Positions 1 to 12,839 of a stretch of DNA of 64,000 nt are shown one piece after another. Position 1 is the stretch's first letter, and every line of letters begins with the position of its first letter. The notes under the pieces are model-generated. The model saw only the letters and a program-made list of their open reading frames with translations. It did no database searches and was not told where the DNA came from. The position numbers were made by a program, and so were the translations under genes. Location: NCBI GenBank assembly GCA_026874595.1, contig CM049317.1:25944401-26008400 (forward strand), given 5' to 3'. Source of the stretch: Sipunculus nudus. Lineage: Eukaryota; Annelida; Sipuncula; Golfingiida; Sipunculidae.

Positions 1-1550
1 TATGACCTGCGTAACAGCGTGCATGCACAATTTTTTCCGGCGTAAGGTAAAATAAATGTTTAATTCACTTCTAGATCATCAACAGTATATGTGTGCTTAT
101 CAAGAAGAACTTCCTCCTGTCAGCTTCCCCTTCTCTGATCGACTTAACTACACGAAGCTGTGTCGCTCTTCTACAAATGGAGGATGGATGCTTGTCGACA
201 TTTAATCATTTCTTAACTAAATATACTATTTGCCTTGGAAATCTGTACATAACAATGTATATAATGAATATAATATTTGCTTTGTAAATCTGTACATTAC
301 GTAATGTTAACGCATGCAAACATATACCTTGCGTTCTCCATAAGATGTAACTCGGCTTCCGGTAGTAGAGGTATTTCATTTTTATTCAATATTATTTTTC
401 CATAACCAGGGCATCATGTCGTTCAACAGAAACTTTCCGCGATATTACCGATGAATATATGTGTGATCGGTTTTTAACATTTCCTTTTCAGGAAAATCAC
501 CTGATGTTATCACGTTAATTCAGAAACTAGAGTGGTCTCCTGTGAAACTTTTTTAAAGCAAATTTGAAACTGTTATTATTATATAATCGACGACAAAACG
601 CTGGATGTATTCAATATTGGGCTGCGGTACATGCCAACCAAAACATTAGTTTAGGGTCAGAATTCCAGTTGGAATCTTTTTTGAACAATTAGCTTTTTTA
701 ATGTTAACAGTTTTTCAAATTACGTGCTTATATTCCCCTAAATTAAGCTTGGGTGGACAAATCCAGATCTGCTAAGAATATGCAGCAGACGTTAGAAATA
801 GCCGGCAATAAGTACTAAAGACTGCTTGACCCTATAATAATGAAATTTATGCTAATTTAACACTGACAAGGATTACAAAAGAAATAATCAATGGATGTTA
901 ACACACATTACTATTTAACAAAACACACTAAATTACTTTTTGTATTTTTCTCGTTTATAATTATGAAAAATGACACCTAGAAACGGTTTGAATAAATATG
1001 TAAATTAGGCTAACCGAATATGTTTTAAGAAATCTGTATATTTCTATAAGATCCGTTTCTAGTGGTTATAGATTGGTCATCTTCAAAATATCTAAATATT
1101 AATCGAAATATCTTAAAGGATTGATTTACCTCATAACCTATCAGTAAAACAAATAAATATACACAAGCTATTTCATTAACAATGTAAAATACGAAAGAAC
1201 AATCACTGGACCTTTGATATTCCTATCGTTGAATACTTTCAGTATTTTCCATTATCTAAAACTTATAAGTTTTACATATAGATTTAATCTATATTCAAAT
1301 AAGTTAATTCAAAATGTTTTTAATACAAAATGATACAAAATAATTTGTAATATCAACCAGTTTTTTTTTATTATGCAAATATGCAAATTATCCTGTTTGG
1401 TTATACAAGGTACGGAAAGGTCTTAGGACTCATTTGATCCTACGGAAGGAAGCAGAGGACCGTTGACTTTCCATAAAACAGTTTTACTTTGCTCCCGTCT
1501 AGAAAAAAAAAACGTTTAAATTTCAATTGATTAAACGATACTCCTAAACG
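1..1550. other. Intergenic, no gene seen
   Basis: AT-rich sequence with only short open frames on both strands. I saw no splice-bounded exon, RNA gene or terminal-repeat element here. The short frame around 93-287 has no recognisable domain or splice context. Confidence 0.5.
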
Positions 1551-1577
1551 CTCAAATTAAAACTAAAATGGACTTAC

Positions 1578-1709
1578 TTCCTCTTATGTTTATTGCATAT
1601 GAAGAATTTATTTCTTGGCATTGTTGATCAATTTTGAAGTAGCATATTTCATTGCAAATGTGGCTTATCTGGTTTGATCCGAAAATACTTTCGCAGCACC
1701 ACTTCTTCC
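1578..1709 (-). CDS. Possible cysteine-rich internal exon
   Basis: On the minus strand a frame of about 43 codons lies between an AACAG acceptor (exon from 1709) and a strong GTAAGT donor (exon end 1578). Both boundaries are phase 1, like the CTLD-gene exons elsewhere in this window. The peptide has five cysteines, including a WCC triplet. It could be a distal exon of the CTLD gene that starts at 7,220 on the same strand. It does not align convincingly with a CTLD second half, so this is weak. Confidence 0.2.
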
Positions 1710-1739
1710 CTGTTTGAAACCTGCCATTTATCTGAAACA

Positions 1740-3250
1740 TACATGGCTAAATCACAAATAGATAAATGTCCGACAGTTGTTTATGCTTTATGTATTTCAT
1801 TACTGTCTATGTACATTATTATATATTGCAATGCATCGCGACTCAACAACACGTGCTGCAAAAACAGAACATAAAAGAGTGCATTTGTCACCCAACTGTG
1901 AGAAAAAGATATGATAAAAACCGATGTCGCAATAGTTAAACTTCACTCCCTTTATTAACCGATGAGGCGAAACCTGTGGTAATGGTTGAGATCCATTACA
2001 TACTTAACATATCATGCTTTCTTGCTAAATACGTGTATAGAGCGCTAATTGACCGCGGAGGATAGATTGCATGCTCACGGACCATTCCGAGGTTTTTGAA
2101 CTCACTATTAATAGAGTGGCCATGGATCTCTTTGTTTGTACCTTTTTCTGAAGCTGTTGTAGCGTTGGGGCAGAAGGGTTCCTCCTCTTATTAAAACAAC
2201 CTCGATCATGTATTTTTTCAGTGGTTCCGTTGGCTGATCCCAAAGTACATGTGAATAAAAAAACAGGGGAGAAATAGAAATATACATTAATAAAAAAAGT
2301 AATATAAAAACACATCACCTGATTCCAAGGGGGGGGGGGGGGTCATACCAAAATCCATTGGTGATAGGTCAAACAAAGATCAAGAGGATGGAAATGTTGG
2401 AAATGTAACCAGGGAAACAAAAAACTTCCCTATCTTGGTCAGACTAGAGTTTTCTAATTTATGAGAATCTGGCACATGTTGGCAGATCTGATCATCCCAG
2501 TGTAACGCCTGCGCACAGCTCACCGATTAAAAATAAAAACTTTGACCCAGTCAAGGTGTCTCACACGTCCACATTTGAGTCAAAGAGTCACCAATGCGAA
2601 AATCTGCCTGTATATAAGGTCTTCTTCGGACGTAATAACTGCCACAAAATATAAAGAAAACGTTTACTGAGTAAGATCAATGTTGAGGGGGTACTTACAA
2701 GGATTATAGCTTGTACTCCAAGAGTTTTGAACATTTTAAATTTAAATGCGGATATAAGTTTCAACCAGCCAGGTACCATTTCAACAGAAGTAATTACAGC
2801 TGACAATGAACTTTTTCCAGTTAGATATTCTCGGACTACTTATCTCAACTATCAAACCTAAAATTAATTGTTGTAGTAATCCAATAAGCTGTTTACAATG
2901 CACATACCAGATATTCCTCAATTCGTCTATATCACAAAAATAACATGAAACAAAATGTGACAATTAATGTTATTTGTTGTTGAACAATTATCTTACCGGA
3001 TGTTTTAATTAACTAAATCTATTCTCGCGATGACACACGCCCCATGCTATATGCATATATGGCTATATAATAACCACCGTACATTGTTGGGAAATGATTC
3101 ATGTGACAATTACCATCACTTGACGGTGTAATCGCTACTCTTTTGAATATTTTACAGCGCAGATTTAATTTTTAATATTGCACTCATAGCTTTTATGATA
3201 ATATGTTAGAAGGAGTGTCAGCTTACCAGAGTTTGGTTAAATTGTAAAAA
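1740..3250. other. Intergenic or intronic, poly-G tract
   Basis: No certain gene. A run of 14 G lies near 2,329-2,342. Two minus-strand frames near 2,700-2,820 and 2,150-2,250 have plausible acceptors and donors (GTAAGT near 2,695), but their peptides have no recognisable domain. They could be exons of a minus-strand gene or chance. Confidence 0.3.
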
Positions 3251-3256
3251 TTGTAA

Positions 3257-4960
3257 ACGTACGGACTACTTAACAGAGTACGGGGTTGGTTATTAGAGAG
3301 TGGGTTGCTGACCAGGAAAAAGGCTGCTTTTCACAGAATGCGCTACTTATCAGGGTACAGCCTAATTAGAAGTGTACGGACAGGGATGACTTTCCAGAGT
3401 ACGGGCTGCTAACCAGAGTACGGCCTACTCACCAGAAAACGGGCTACTTACCCGAGTACTAGCTACTTGCTAGAGTACGGTCTCCTTACATTAGGGGCTA
3501 ATTACCAGGGTATTGGCTTCCTACCAGAGAACGGGATACTAACGAGAGAATGGGCTAATTACCAGAGAACGGGCTACTCACCTGAGTACGGGCCACTCAA
3601 CAGAGTACGCGCTACTCACAAGAGTACGGGCTAATTACCAGGGTACGACTATAAACAGGAGTACGGGCTACTCAACAGAGTACGAGATACTCACCAGAGT
3701 ACGGGCTACTTGCCAGAGTACAGGTTATTTCCAATATGCAGTCAACTTAACCATGTAGGGTTCTTTGTCAGAGTCCACGAGACTTCCTGGAAAAGGGACT
3801 ACCTCCAAGAGTGGGGGCTTGTTACCAAAGTTGGGAGTACCATCCAGAGTGCGTGCTAATTACCAGAGTACTGAATAATTACCAGACTATGATTACTTAC
3901 CAGAGTACGGAGTACTCAGCAGAGTACGAGCTGCTTACCATGGTAGGGGCTACTCACAAGCGTACGGGCGTATTACGAGAGTACGACTACTTACAAGATT
4001 ACGGGCTACTCAACTGAGTATAGGCTACTTGCCAGAGTACGGAGTACTTACCAGAGTAGGGGCTACTTAACAGACCACTGGCTAAATACTAGAGTAGGAG
4101 CCAATTGCCAGGGTATAGGTTACTTCCAATGTGCCGTCCACTTAACCGTGTATGGGTTCTTTATCAGAGTAAACGTCATTTCCATGGGTAGGGGCAACTT
4201 ACAAGACTACTTGAGTAGGGGCTTCTAACCAGAGTGAGGGCTGATTACAAGGGTAAGGGCTATTTACCCGAGTACGGCTACTTAGCAGAGCACGGGCTAC
4301 TTACTAGAGAAGGGGTTTATTACGAGAGTACGGGCTATATACCAGACTACGGGCTACTCACTATAGTATGGTGGACTTACAAGAGTAGGGGCTACTTACC
4401 AGACTGCGGACCAATTACCAGAGTACGGGCTTATTGTCAGAGTACAGGTTACTTCCAGAATGGAGCCCACTTAAAAGTGCATGGGCTCTTTATCTTAGTA
4501 CACGTCACTTCGATGAGCAGGGGCTACTTACCAGAGTACGGACTTTTTACCACAGTAGGGGCTACTTACAAGAGTACGGGCTACTTCCAGAATGCGGCCC
4601 ACTTAACAGAGTATGGGCCCTTTACCAGAGTACACGTCACTCCCCATAGTAGGGGCTACTGATCAGGGTAGTGCTCCTTACCAGAGTATTGGCTACTTGC
4701 AAGATTACCTGCGACATATTTGTGTATGGCATAGTTATAAGAGTATGGGCTACTTAACGTTAGTTTCCAGATTATGTGCTCCATACCAGTGCATGGGCTA
4801 CCTTGTAAATTATTAGCTTGCCGCTTCAGACAGGAGCATGGCCTACTTAACAAAATTTGTGCTGCTTTCTGTAGTACGGGTTTGTTACCAGATCGTGCAT
4901 TTATGATTGTGAGGAAACAGGTTATCCCTTATAGGGATCATGAATTCTCAATTTATAGGT
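3257..4960 (+). repeat. Diverged 19-bp minisatellite array
   Basis: About 1.7 kb of imperfect tandem copies with consensus gagtacgggctacttacca (19 bp). Adjacent units near 3,415-3,480 keep exact 19-bp spacing, while others vary. A longer variant segment (gggttctttatcagagta-like) recurs near 3,760, 4,150, 4,480 and 4,610. These spacings are roughly multiples of the monomer, so a higher-order structure is likely. Since 19 is not divisible by 3, the open frames across it (for example 4,234-4,662, with repeated Tyr/Leu/Gly patterns) cycle through phases and are not a believable protein. Confidence 0.85.
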
Positions 4961-4964
4961 GCTG

Positions 4965-5850
4965 ATATGAAGGGCAGAATTGTTAAACATATTTTGGTAC
5001 ATTGGAAGGCCAATTAGATAACATGTAAAGGAAAACACGTTAACATCTCCGTATATTTGAATACTCATGGTGAAAATCCAGCATAGCATATGCCACATTG
5101 AACCCTAAGCTTTTGCTTTACCAGCTCAATACACGTTGTGAACGATGTACAAGCGATATCTCACCAGGATGGCACAGGGTGAATAATTAATGGGTAAACA
5201 GGAGAGTATATGTTCATACCATCAAGCTCCTGTCAGCTACGTTTTCATGGGCCTTGATTCAACCAGCCGCTCCGGCTGAACAAGGCAACTGAACCAATCA
5301 ATATCACACCTTTGATACGGGGCTGCTTGAGTCCGTTTAGTGCAATATTTTGATAAAACGTGTAGCATTACCGTTAGGGCATCGGTAATCTGACAAATCA
5401 AGTAAAGTCATATAACCCTGTTCCGTTTCTGGCGCATGTTCTTGTTCAAGTTTGCGTAAAAAGTGTATTGTTTTCATTTATCTCGTGGAATTTGGTTCAT
5501 ATTCGTGATTTCTGTCTAGGCACTTGCAGGCTTGATCATTATTCATGGAATAGAGCTATTCCTTAAGCAAGGCATCTAAAAGTGTAGGTTCCAGAAGCTT
5601 GATAGTATTAATTGTCATAATACGGGTTGGGTATGTCCAAAGAAAGGGTGGCTTTAATTCGGATAAATAAGGGGGATAGTTTGTGGACTTTGAGGTCATT
5701 TGAGTACAAGAAAGTCTTTGATATTGAACTTGCGCCTAATAAAGAATAAAAGAGTCAAAATAAAATTTTAAAAGTGCGGCGAATTCCCTTTTTTATTTTT
5801 GAAATTTGAAAATGAAACATTGAGCTTCATATATCATATATATTCTAAGG
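4965..5850. other. Non-coding, probable intron
   Basis: No exon could be supported. If the CTLD gene read from 7,220 downwards is real, this is where the second half of its lectin fold would be expected. I found no matching Cys-rich FVCE-type exon, so the gene may be partial. Confidence 0.35.
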
Positions 5851-5858
5851 AGTCTCAC

Positions 5859-7220
5859 CGTGTATCCAGTTCCAGCTCAGTGGCCTACTTTTACCACCGA
5901 GCCAGGCGTTATTGAAATTTGTTTTATTTAGGAGATGTATTAGAACATCATGGACATCATCTGTTTCATCAGATGCAAGGCGTCCGTAGTTCTGTTTACA
6001 AACCGAGTGTGCTTCATACCAGGATACTCTTCTTCGGAACAAACAAAACGTCTCTGAAAGAAGAATGCTCATGCACACACACACATATATAATATATTAT
6101 ATATATTTCAATACATGCATACGTATATAGTTCAAATAAACATATTGTTGTACATTCTAATAACATATTTTTTTTTTGTATTTCTTTGTAAATTCATTTT
6201 TTATGCAAATAAGAAAAATGTTTAGAAAAAATTGCAGGGTTATGTTATTTCATAAAAGATATTAACTAGTCAATAGTCATGTGTCATTTATCAATCACTA
6301 GGCCAATGATTGAGTCAATAAAGGTAATAATGCATATATAATGTCCCTTTTTATAGAAACGTACTTATGTGTTTTATAGTATCATATAAAAAGTACGAGA
6401 GAGATATATTTTTATCTTATATTTTCTTTTTTTTTTGGGGGGGGGGGGGTCAAGTTGATGACATGCAAGAAACGAATACTCTGCTGGGAATAACAGTGTT
6501 AGAGCACCTTTCTAAGTCTGAACTTTGGTGGAAGAAACTGCCATTATTTTCATGCTTGCTTAATTATTTACTATGTATGCATAGTATGCACAGCTGCAGA
6601 GTCGAATTCGAGTTTCGGACTACGTTACAGGGGCTTATACTAGATTATCCTGGTATCACCGTGGCTTGGTTTAGCACTCCTGTGGGCCCTAGGTATCTGC
6701 CAGTCCCATTTCTGGGTCATAGCAACTAGGAACCCTCGAAAGGGTAGGAAACCGGCATGTAACTGTTAAATGGAATCGAACGTAAATAAATGTGGATATA
6801 AATATTAATATTCCATGAAATTCCAAGTTGTGTATGTAAGTTTTGTCCCAACGATGAGTACCCTTCTACGCCCTCCCCCCCCCCCCCCCTTCCCCTCCCC
6901 CCCCACCTCCCACGTCCACCATTACCAGTCATTTTGCCACCGTGCGAGTCACCCCCCACCCTCACCGGGGAAGATAAATTGACGCCACTGAAAGAAACCT
7001 TTATACGGCAAATGTATTTAGTATATATAATGAAATTAAACAAAACAGACCATGAAGACCTTACGGATGCATGGTTAAGGGTGTATGTAAAAATCTGTGT
7101 GTATGCTTTCCTACCATTTCCAACGTTCTGGCAAATTCTGTCAGTAGCAGCTGCCTGTGAAGCAAACAACAGTAGCAACTGCAGAATACTTGAGCCAAGA
7201 TTCACCAGCGGTTTATTCAT
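5859..7220 (-). CDS. CTLD gene, 5' part: signal-peptide exon plus first CTLD half-exon
   Basis: Two minus-strand exons fit together. Exon 1 (7,220-7,115) starts with ATG and encodes 35 residues with a hydrophobic core SILQLLLLFASQAAA, a typical signal peptide. It ends at a phase-1 donor (G|GTAGGA). Exon 2 (6,053-5,859, 195 nt) starts at TTTCAG in phase 1 and ends at a phase-1 donor (G|GTGAGA). It encodes the first half of a C-type-lectin-like fold: SWYEAHSVCKQNYGRLAS, then AWLGG and W-x-W. Family knowledge says this is the helix-1 and WIGL part. The upstream frame to 7,283 is open, but the ATG at 7,220 gives the better signal peptide. The second CTLD half was not found, so the gene may be partial or a remnant. 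Ligand unknown. Confidence 0.6.
6435..6450 (+). repeat. Poly-G tract
   Basis: A run of about 13 G after a run of T, inside the intron between the signal-peptide exon and the CTLD exon. A matching poly-C tract lies at 6,878-6,900. Both can cause assembly errors. Confidence 0.8.
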
Positions 7221-7299
7221 GTTGGTCGACCTGTCTTTACGGTAACATTGTGAAATAATAATGATCAAGTGTTCAGGGGACATACGATAAACAATAAAA

Positions 7300-9600
7300 G
7301 GATATACCTGTTCTGTATAACCAACGTGCGTTAACGTCGGTCACAGGACGTACATCTGCTGATTAGATGCTTATCGCATATCCTGTATAAGCGTCACGTT
7401 ATCAGGTCAGCTGAGTATCAGTCTACTCTTCTGTAGGGATGACCATCACGGATTTTAAACTCATGCGAGCACCTTTTGTAAACCTTGAACTTTAACTCCT
7501 TGTGAATCGATATGCTTCCCGAACAGGCATATCTTTACCTCCTTCTAGTTATTCAGAAAACGAATCTTCTTATTTGTGGTATTTCTTTTAAAATTTCTTT
7601 GCAATTCTGTTCCATTGTGCACATATCAGGCATCAAAAGCAATATTTATGTAAATAAATCACTCGATATATTTGGCTTATTTTTTTTACTGTGTATTGGT
7701 TCTCAATGGATACATCCACGTATCCATGTAGATGACGGCATTAAATTTATACATATCATGATATTATTGTTAATGAATCGACAGAGGCAGGTATAAGTCA
7801 CATCCGTGTTACAGTAATGGCGTTCCTTGTATTTTATAAGCCGCACAATTAATTATCATTTAACCACAGATTCAACGGCCGCCCTGTTGTATGGCAAAAA
7901 AACGCAGGAGAGCCCGTGGTATATATATATATATATATATATATATTAATAAATGCGTGAATATAAAGGATTATATACCAGCACTTACATGCAAATAATC
8001 TATGGAAATTGCGGAATTAATTGAGATTAATTAATGTAAATGACCATAGCCCGAATTATGCAAAGAGACGAAGTGTCTGCATCCAGTTTGTTTTTCTCTG
8101 TTGTCTTGGAGTATGACATCACTGTCAATAAGACATGGAGGATATCTGCAATTGGCACCGTGCCAGTATAGGTAATTGGGACGAGGGCTTCTTGATTAAA
8201 CACACTGATATTAGCATGCAATATTATATTGTTTCGTTCGTTTTTTGCCCTCTGAACACCCCGATGTCCAAAACACATGAATAATTACAATATTAAAGAG
8301 TGATTACATAGTAAAAGGTTAAGATGTGGCAAACTGGGATTCGGCAAACTCAACTCAGCATTCTGGAGGTCGGCAAAATGGGAATCGGGAGACAAGGAGG
8401 ATACCCAACAGGTTAATGACGTAGTCATAGTGACTTCACAATGATTGAAGATTAGTGCATAAACAGCGATCATCTGAACGCGATGACATAAATAAATAAA
8501 GGGAATATAAAACAGTTGGGACGGATAACCTAACTGGAATTTTCCGTAGTCAGTGTAAATTAAACAAGCTTTCTCAAATCGACGAAAGGTGTGGCCAATG
8601 TATATTTGTTGTCAATATCTCTAAAAATTATCAAGGATATCCAGCAAAGAGTCCAATAACGAACCACTTTTGAATGCTGGCCATTGGTTGTCAATTTCAC
8701 GACATACAGTTTAACCTGTGAGCCGGATTTGATAGCAACCAGGCATTGACGGAGGTATGCGCTCTCTGATGATTATCAATGCGTTCATGTCTCATTCATC
8801 ACTACAACAATTGAATATCTATTCCACCATGCTGGCTATACCACTGGTGATTTACAATAAATCCGTTGCCAAAATTTATAATGAAGTGCTATACTTACAA
8901 CATGCACCATAAGGGCTGGGTATCGCCTACACATTTTATATTGCAATATATTGCGATATGTGATAGCGTTTTGCCATCACGTTATTCCCATCACATGAAA
9001 TTCATATGGAATCAGTGTATTTTATATTGTATATATGTTTTATTAATATTTTTAATAATAATAATTCATCCTTTATCAAGTTAAATATATTTACATAATA
9101 TAAGCTGATGCGGATCAGTCTATTCTTAAAACAAAATATAATAATGTTACTTTCTATATACTAAGAAAAGCATATGAAAAGAATGATTTAAAATCTTTTC
9201 TTTTTGGCCTTACATTTGCGAATAACATGGAAAATAGAGCAGTCTGGAGTGCGGTTTAGCACAGAGAGGGATAAATGGTTAGCACAATCACAGCTGTGTT
9301 TTTTTTTATTGATCAATTGTTGTATTTTCTCTTTTTATGTAGTTGGCACGTATATTGATGCCGTTTTTACGGTTAAATATTTTGTGGTTCCATTTAACCT
9401 TGATTCATATGATCTGTATTGAAAATATTCCATTGGGTCCAAGTGGACCCCAGTGGAAAACAATGCACGACAGAAGATTATTGTGTAAATATTGTCTCTT
9501 GTGTTACTTTTGATTTAGCAATTCTTCATCTATCATATTGTTATTAACATAGGGATATAATATTTTGCATTTATTTCACATCCCATTCAAGCACAGTTAG
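7300..9600. other. No gene seen; (AT)n microsatellite at 7,921-7,947
   Basis: AT-rich sequence with scattered short frames and one 27-bp (AT)n run. No domain, splice-bounded exon or terminal repeat could be supported. Confidence 0.45.
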
Positions 9601-9628
9601 AAATCAGACAAGCTACACCATATTTCAG

Positions 9629-9841
9629 ACGCTTAGTATAATTCTTGAGCGCTACAGTGACCCTTCAAATGCTGAATTATGTGATGTGGGCGAGAATGAT
9701 GGCGATGATCGTATTGGTTGTCCTGAAACTGATTGTCCCAAAGTTACTTTTGAAGTTTCTTCTGTTTGTCATGCCTTCCTTGTGCAAGACCTTTATGACG
9801 GCCTTCTTCTTCAACGTTTGCAAAGTCTCCAGGCAATCTAG
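9629..9841 (+). CDS. Possible terminal exon, acidic peptide of unknown function
   Basis: Directly after a good acceptor (ATATTTCAG) a frame of 70 codons runs to TAG. It has no ATG at its start, so it would be a last exon. The peptide is acidic in its middle (GENDGDDR), has Cys residues, and ends LYDGLLLQRLQSLQAI. Its composition looks coding. It is read in a different frame from the hydrophobic frame with ATG at 9,645, which I regard as its shadow. No partner exon was identified and no family is recognised. It could come from a transposon. Confidence 0.3.
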   Translation, partial: TLSIILERYSDPSNAELCDVGENDGDDRIGCPETDCPKVTFEVSSVCHAFLVQDLYDGLLLQRLQSLQAI

Positions 9842-9849
9842 AAATCTGT

Positions 9850-10408
9850 GAACTCAGCGTTTTTTAAACCTTAGGATGTATGATGTTCTCCTACACGCGG
9901 CCTAGGGAACCCCAACAGCCGAAAAGCGTTGCTACCCCTGTCTCACACCAGACAGGCAGACACAAAAGTTTGCCAATGCTGCACCATCTGTGACAGTCAT
10001 GCCTCCGCTGATCATTCTATCCTTAGCATACAATGCGGTGAGTGTCGGGTAAGCTATATGTAAGACTGGAAGCAGTTTATTATCATTTTCATTTCCTTTG
10101 AGACTTTTGATGAGTTTCTTTAATACCAAAGATAAACAAGACTTTAAGCAGTTCATTCCTATTTATATCTCACTTTGTCATTATTTTTAATCAAAGTCTT
10201 CGGACAACTGGAACTGGAACCAGTGAATTTCTCCTGTCCTTTATAATTTTAGTTATACATTTGATAGAAGCAACTCTATTTATCATAGTGTGTTTTAATG
10301 TGAATAATATAAGCTTGATCATTTACTTTTAAAAGTAAATTTATAGGTTTTTTCTTTTACTGCAGAGAAATTTCAACTTTATCCGTATAATAAAAACAGT
10401 CCGGTAAA

Positions 10409-10456
<48 letters not shown>

Positions 10457-12640
10457 GTGTTCATGTAACGACCATAACATAATGAAAGGAAATGACTTTA
10501 TCGCCATTAGGAGGCCATTTAGATAGCCATTTTGGATTTTAAGGCAGGCCTTTCTTAAATTTATCTAAAGCATCATTTAAGATTCCCAGATATCCACAGC
10601 TAGCTGCTGATAAAAACATCTTTGTATGCTACTACCTGTTATATAGAAGTTTTTAAGGAAAAACATTGCTCATGGCCCATATATTGGCTGCAGTCCTAGA
10701 TTTTTACTCTGTTATCATCTACATGTTTCAAAGGAAGACAATTTAGGAGATAGACCGGCCAAGTTCAAGAAATGGTTAAGACTTAACTGTTGCCTCTGAC
10801 AGAGAATTCCAACGTTCTCGCACAGTCTTGTGACGCTAAGTGTCGGTACTGCCACCTTGCGGTAAATTATATAACTATTGTCTATCCTTTTATTTCTTGG
10901 ACTGGTGAAATAGGGTTGGTCCGGGTATTCAGCGCCACTTATCACGGCCTCGCTGAACTAAGGTCTTTCCAAGTGATGTCAGCACTTATTGCGGTCGTTC
11001 ATTTAGTCCGTGTGTTATTATACCTCATATGTCGTTTGCCACCTCTGTTCGACTGGCTTAGCTGCTTTACTCTTGGAGCGAGTAAATAAAACATGAAATC
11101 TCTGTCAACTTTAACTTTTCATGGATATTATACATGTACACTTATGTGGTGTACTGGTGAAATTGTAGAAGGCACCAAACAACTTTCAAAGTGCTAAATA
11201 TACACATCAAAATACACCTGGGCGTGTTTTCGGTAGTAAATTTGACTAGCTGACCCTATTACCACATTCACCCCTAAATATTTCAATGAAACATCATCCA
11301 CTACGTTACTTGTAAGCCCGCCCTTATTAAAACATCACAGACTTTATTAACTTGTTGTGAGCAGACGTTGATCAACTGGTACCCTGCACTAACGCCTACT
11401 TTTTCCAGTTCCAACGGCGATAATAGCGGAGCAGGGTCCCAGTCTAAATTTCATAGCAAAAGACTGTGGGACAGTCCATACAATCATGGCGACTATTTCT
11501 CGATGTAAAATTAGATGTCTTGGTTTTATTATGGATGTGTAGGCAACTCAGAATTACATTGGTGCTTGGACCTTTCAGAAGTTTTATAAAATATCCAAAG
11601 GCAACGAAAAGGTAATTATCTTATGCTGACACCGCCTAAAAAGATCACACGATTCCGAAGGGTCCCCCATTCGGAACCATACACGACTTTTTCATAAAAG
11701 TCCGCCTCAAGCGTTTTACCAACTTTAACAACTGGGAGGGCAACAAACCTTAATCAACTCTATTTGATACTGATAAATTAAACGCTAGCAATACGACCTG
11801 TCCAGCTTCCCTGAATACATTATTTTCCTGCAAATGTCAAGCACCAGCGCGTGCTTGGATCTGTTGATAGCTTGTCCTTCTACACGAAAAGCGTAATGTA
11901 GTAATATGCAAATGAGAGGGAATCGCCAGGTCGTCAAAGAGCCTTGTGACACTCTGATAAGCAAATCGCAGGGATACCCCCCCCCCTCCATTATGTTAGG
12001 GCGTTAGTTAAAAAGAGTAAACACGGAGCTTCGTGTAGCAGTGAATTTAATCACGTACTATTTACGTATTAAAGTAGAAAGAAAAATTCTTACACCTTGG
12101 CAGGGCTATGCAGGAGATTACATATTTGGTTTCGTTTCGCCTTGGGGTAGTGCAGGGAACCACCTTATAAGCTGATCGTGTACCTATTCAAGGAAACAGT
12201 TGTAATATGATTTCTGGACTTCAGTTGGATTTCGGACTACTCGAACATTCCATGACCTCACTACCCCTTGCACATTCAGCTCACATGAGCTTAGCATAAG
12301 CAATGATTTGTAAGGTAGTGTATTAAAATAGGTTATTTTTTTTTAAAACTTGCCATTTTATTTAACCTACCCCGGATAGGGAGCTTTTATCACAAAATAA
12401 CTTACAATTGACTGACCTGATATGTCCAAGTTCTCTTATTTTTAGATATTAATGGCCATGTGTAAGCCGAAACTGTCAGAATATATGTTAATAAACCGTA
12501 TTTTTATATATCATACGATTATATGATCTATTTCTACCCTTTATATTGATGATGAGTCATCAGTTTCTTCAGTTTGGTAGAGGTCTCATGACCTATTGTC
12601 ACCTGATAACCTAAATACTGACCTATTTACATATTTTATA
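9850..12640. other. No gene seen; (AT)n at 10,412-10,451
   Basis: Contains a roughly 40-bp (AT)n tract. The short frames near 10,715-11,089 on both strands overlap each other and have no recognisable domain. No supported gene. Confidence 0.4.
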
Positions 12641-12839
12641 AATCATCTAAACATGCATGGCAGAAGCAAAAGTTGGATGAGAACCTTATTTTCAAAATTA
12701 ATAAGTGACCAAGCTGAGAAGGAAGACATTCCCAAAAGGAATTTCATCATCTGAATGCCAAATTTTGTAAGTGGTATCACAATTCAACTGAAGCATAGCA
12801 CAGAGGATAACATAGACCTAATTTCTGGTTTACAAGAAG

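Noticed and set aside
4234-4662. 142-codon open frame with repeated Tyr/Leu/Gly pattern
   Set aside because: It lies wholly in the 19-bp minisatellite, and other frames of the same repeat are open as well. Product of the repeat.
4656-4965. Possible CRISPR-like regular repeats at the end of the repeat array
   Set aside because: Units are adjacent without unique spacers of constant length, and the window is animal DNA. It is the edge of the minisatellite.
6367-6729. 120-codon plus-strand frame with a Gly run
   Set aside because: Crosses a poly-G tract and lies in the intron of the minus-strand CTLD gene. No domain.
6726-7114. C-terminal part of the 185-codon minus-strand frame, Gly/Arg-rich
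   Set aside because: It runs through a poly-C tract past the donor at 7,115. Only the N-terminal signal-peptide part fits an exon.
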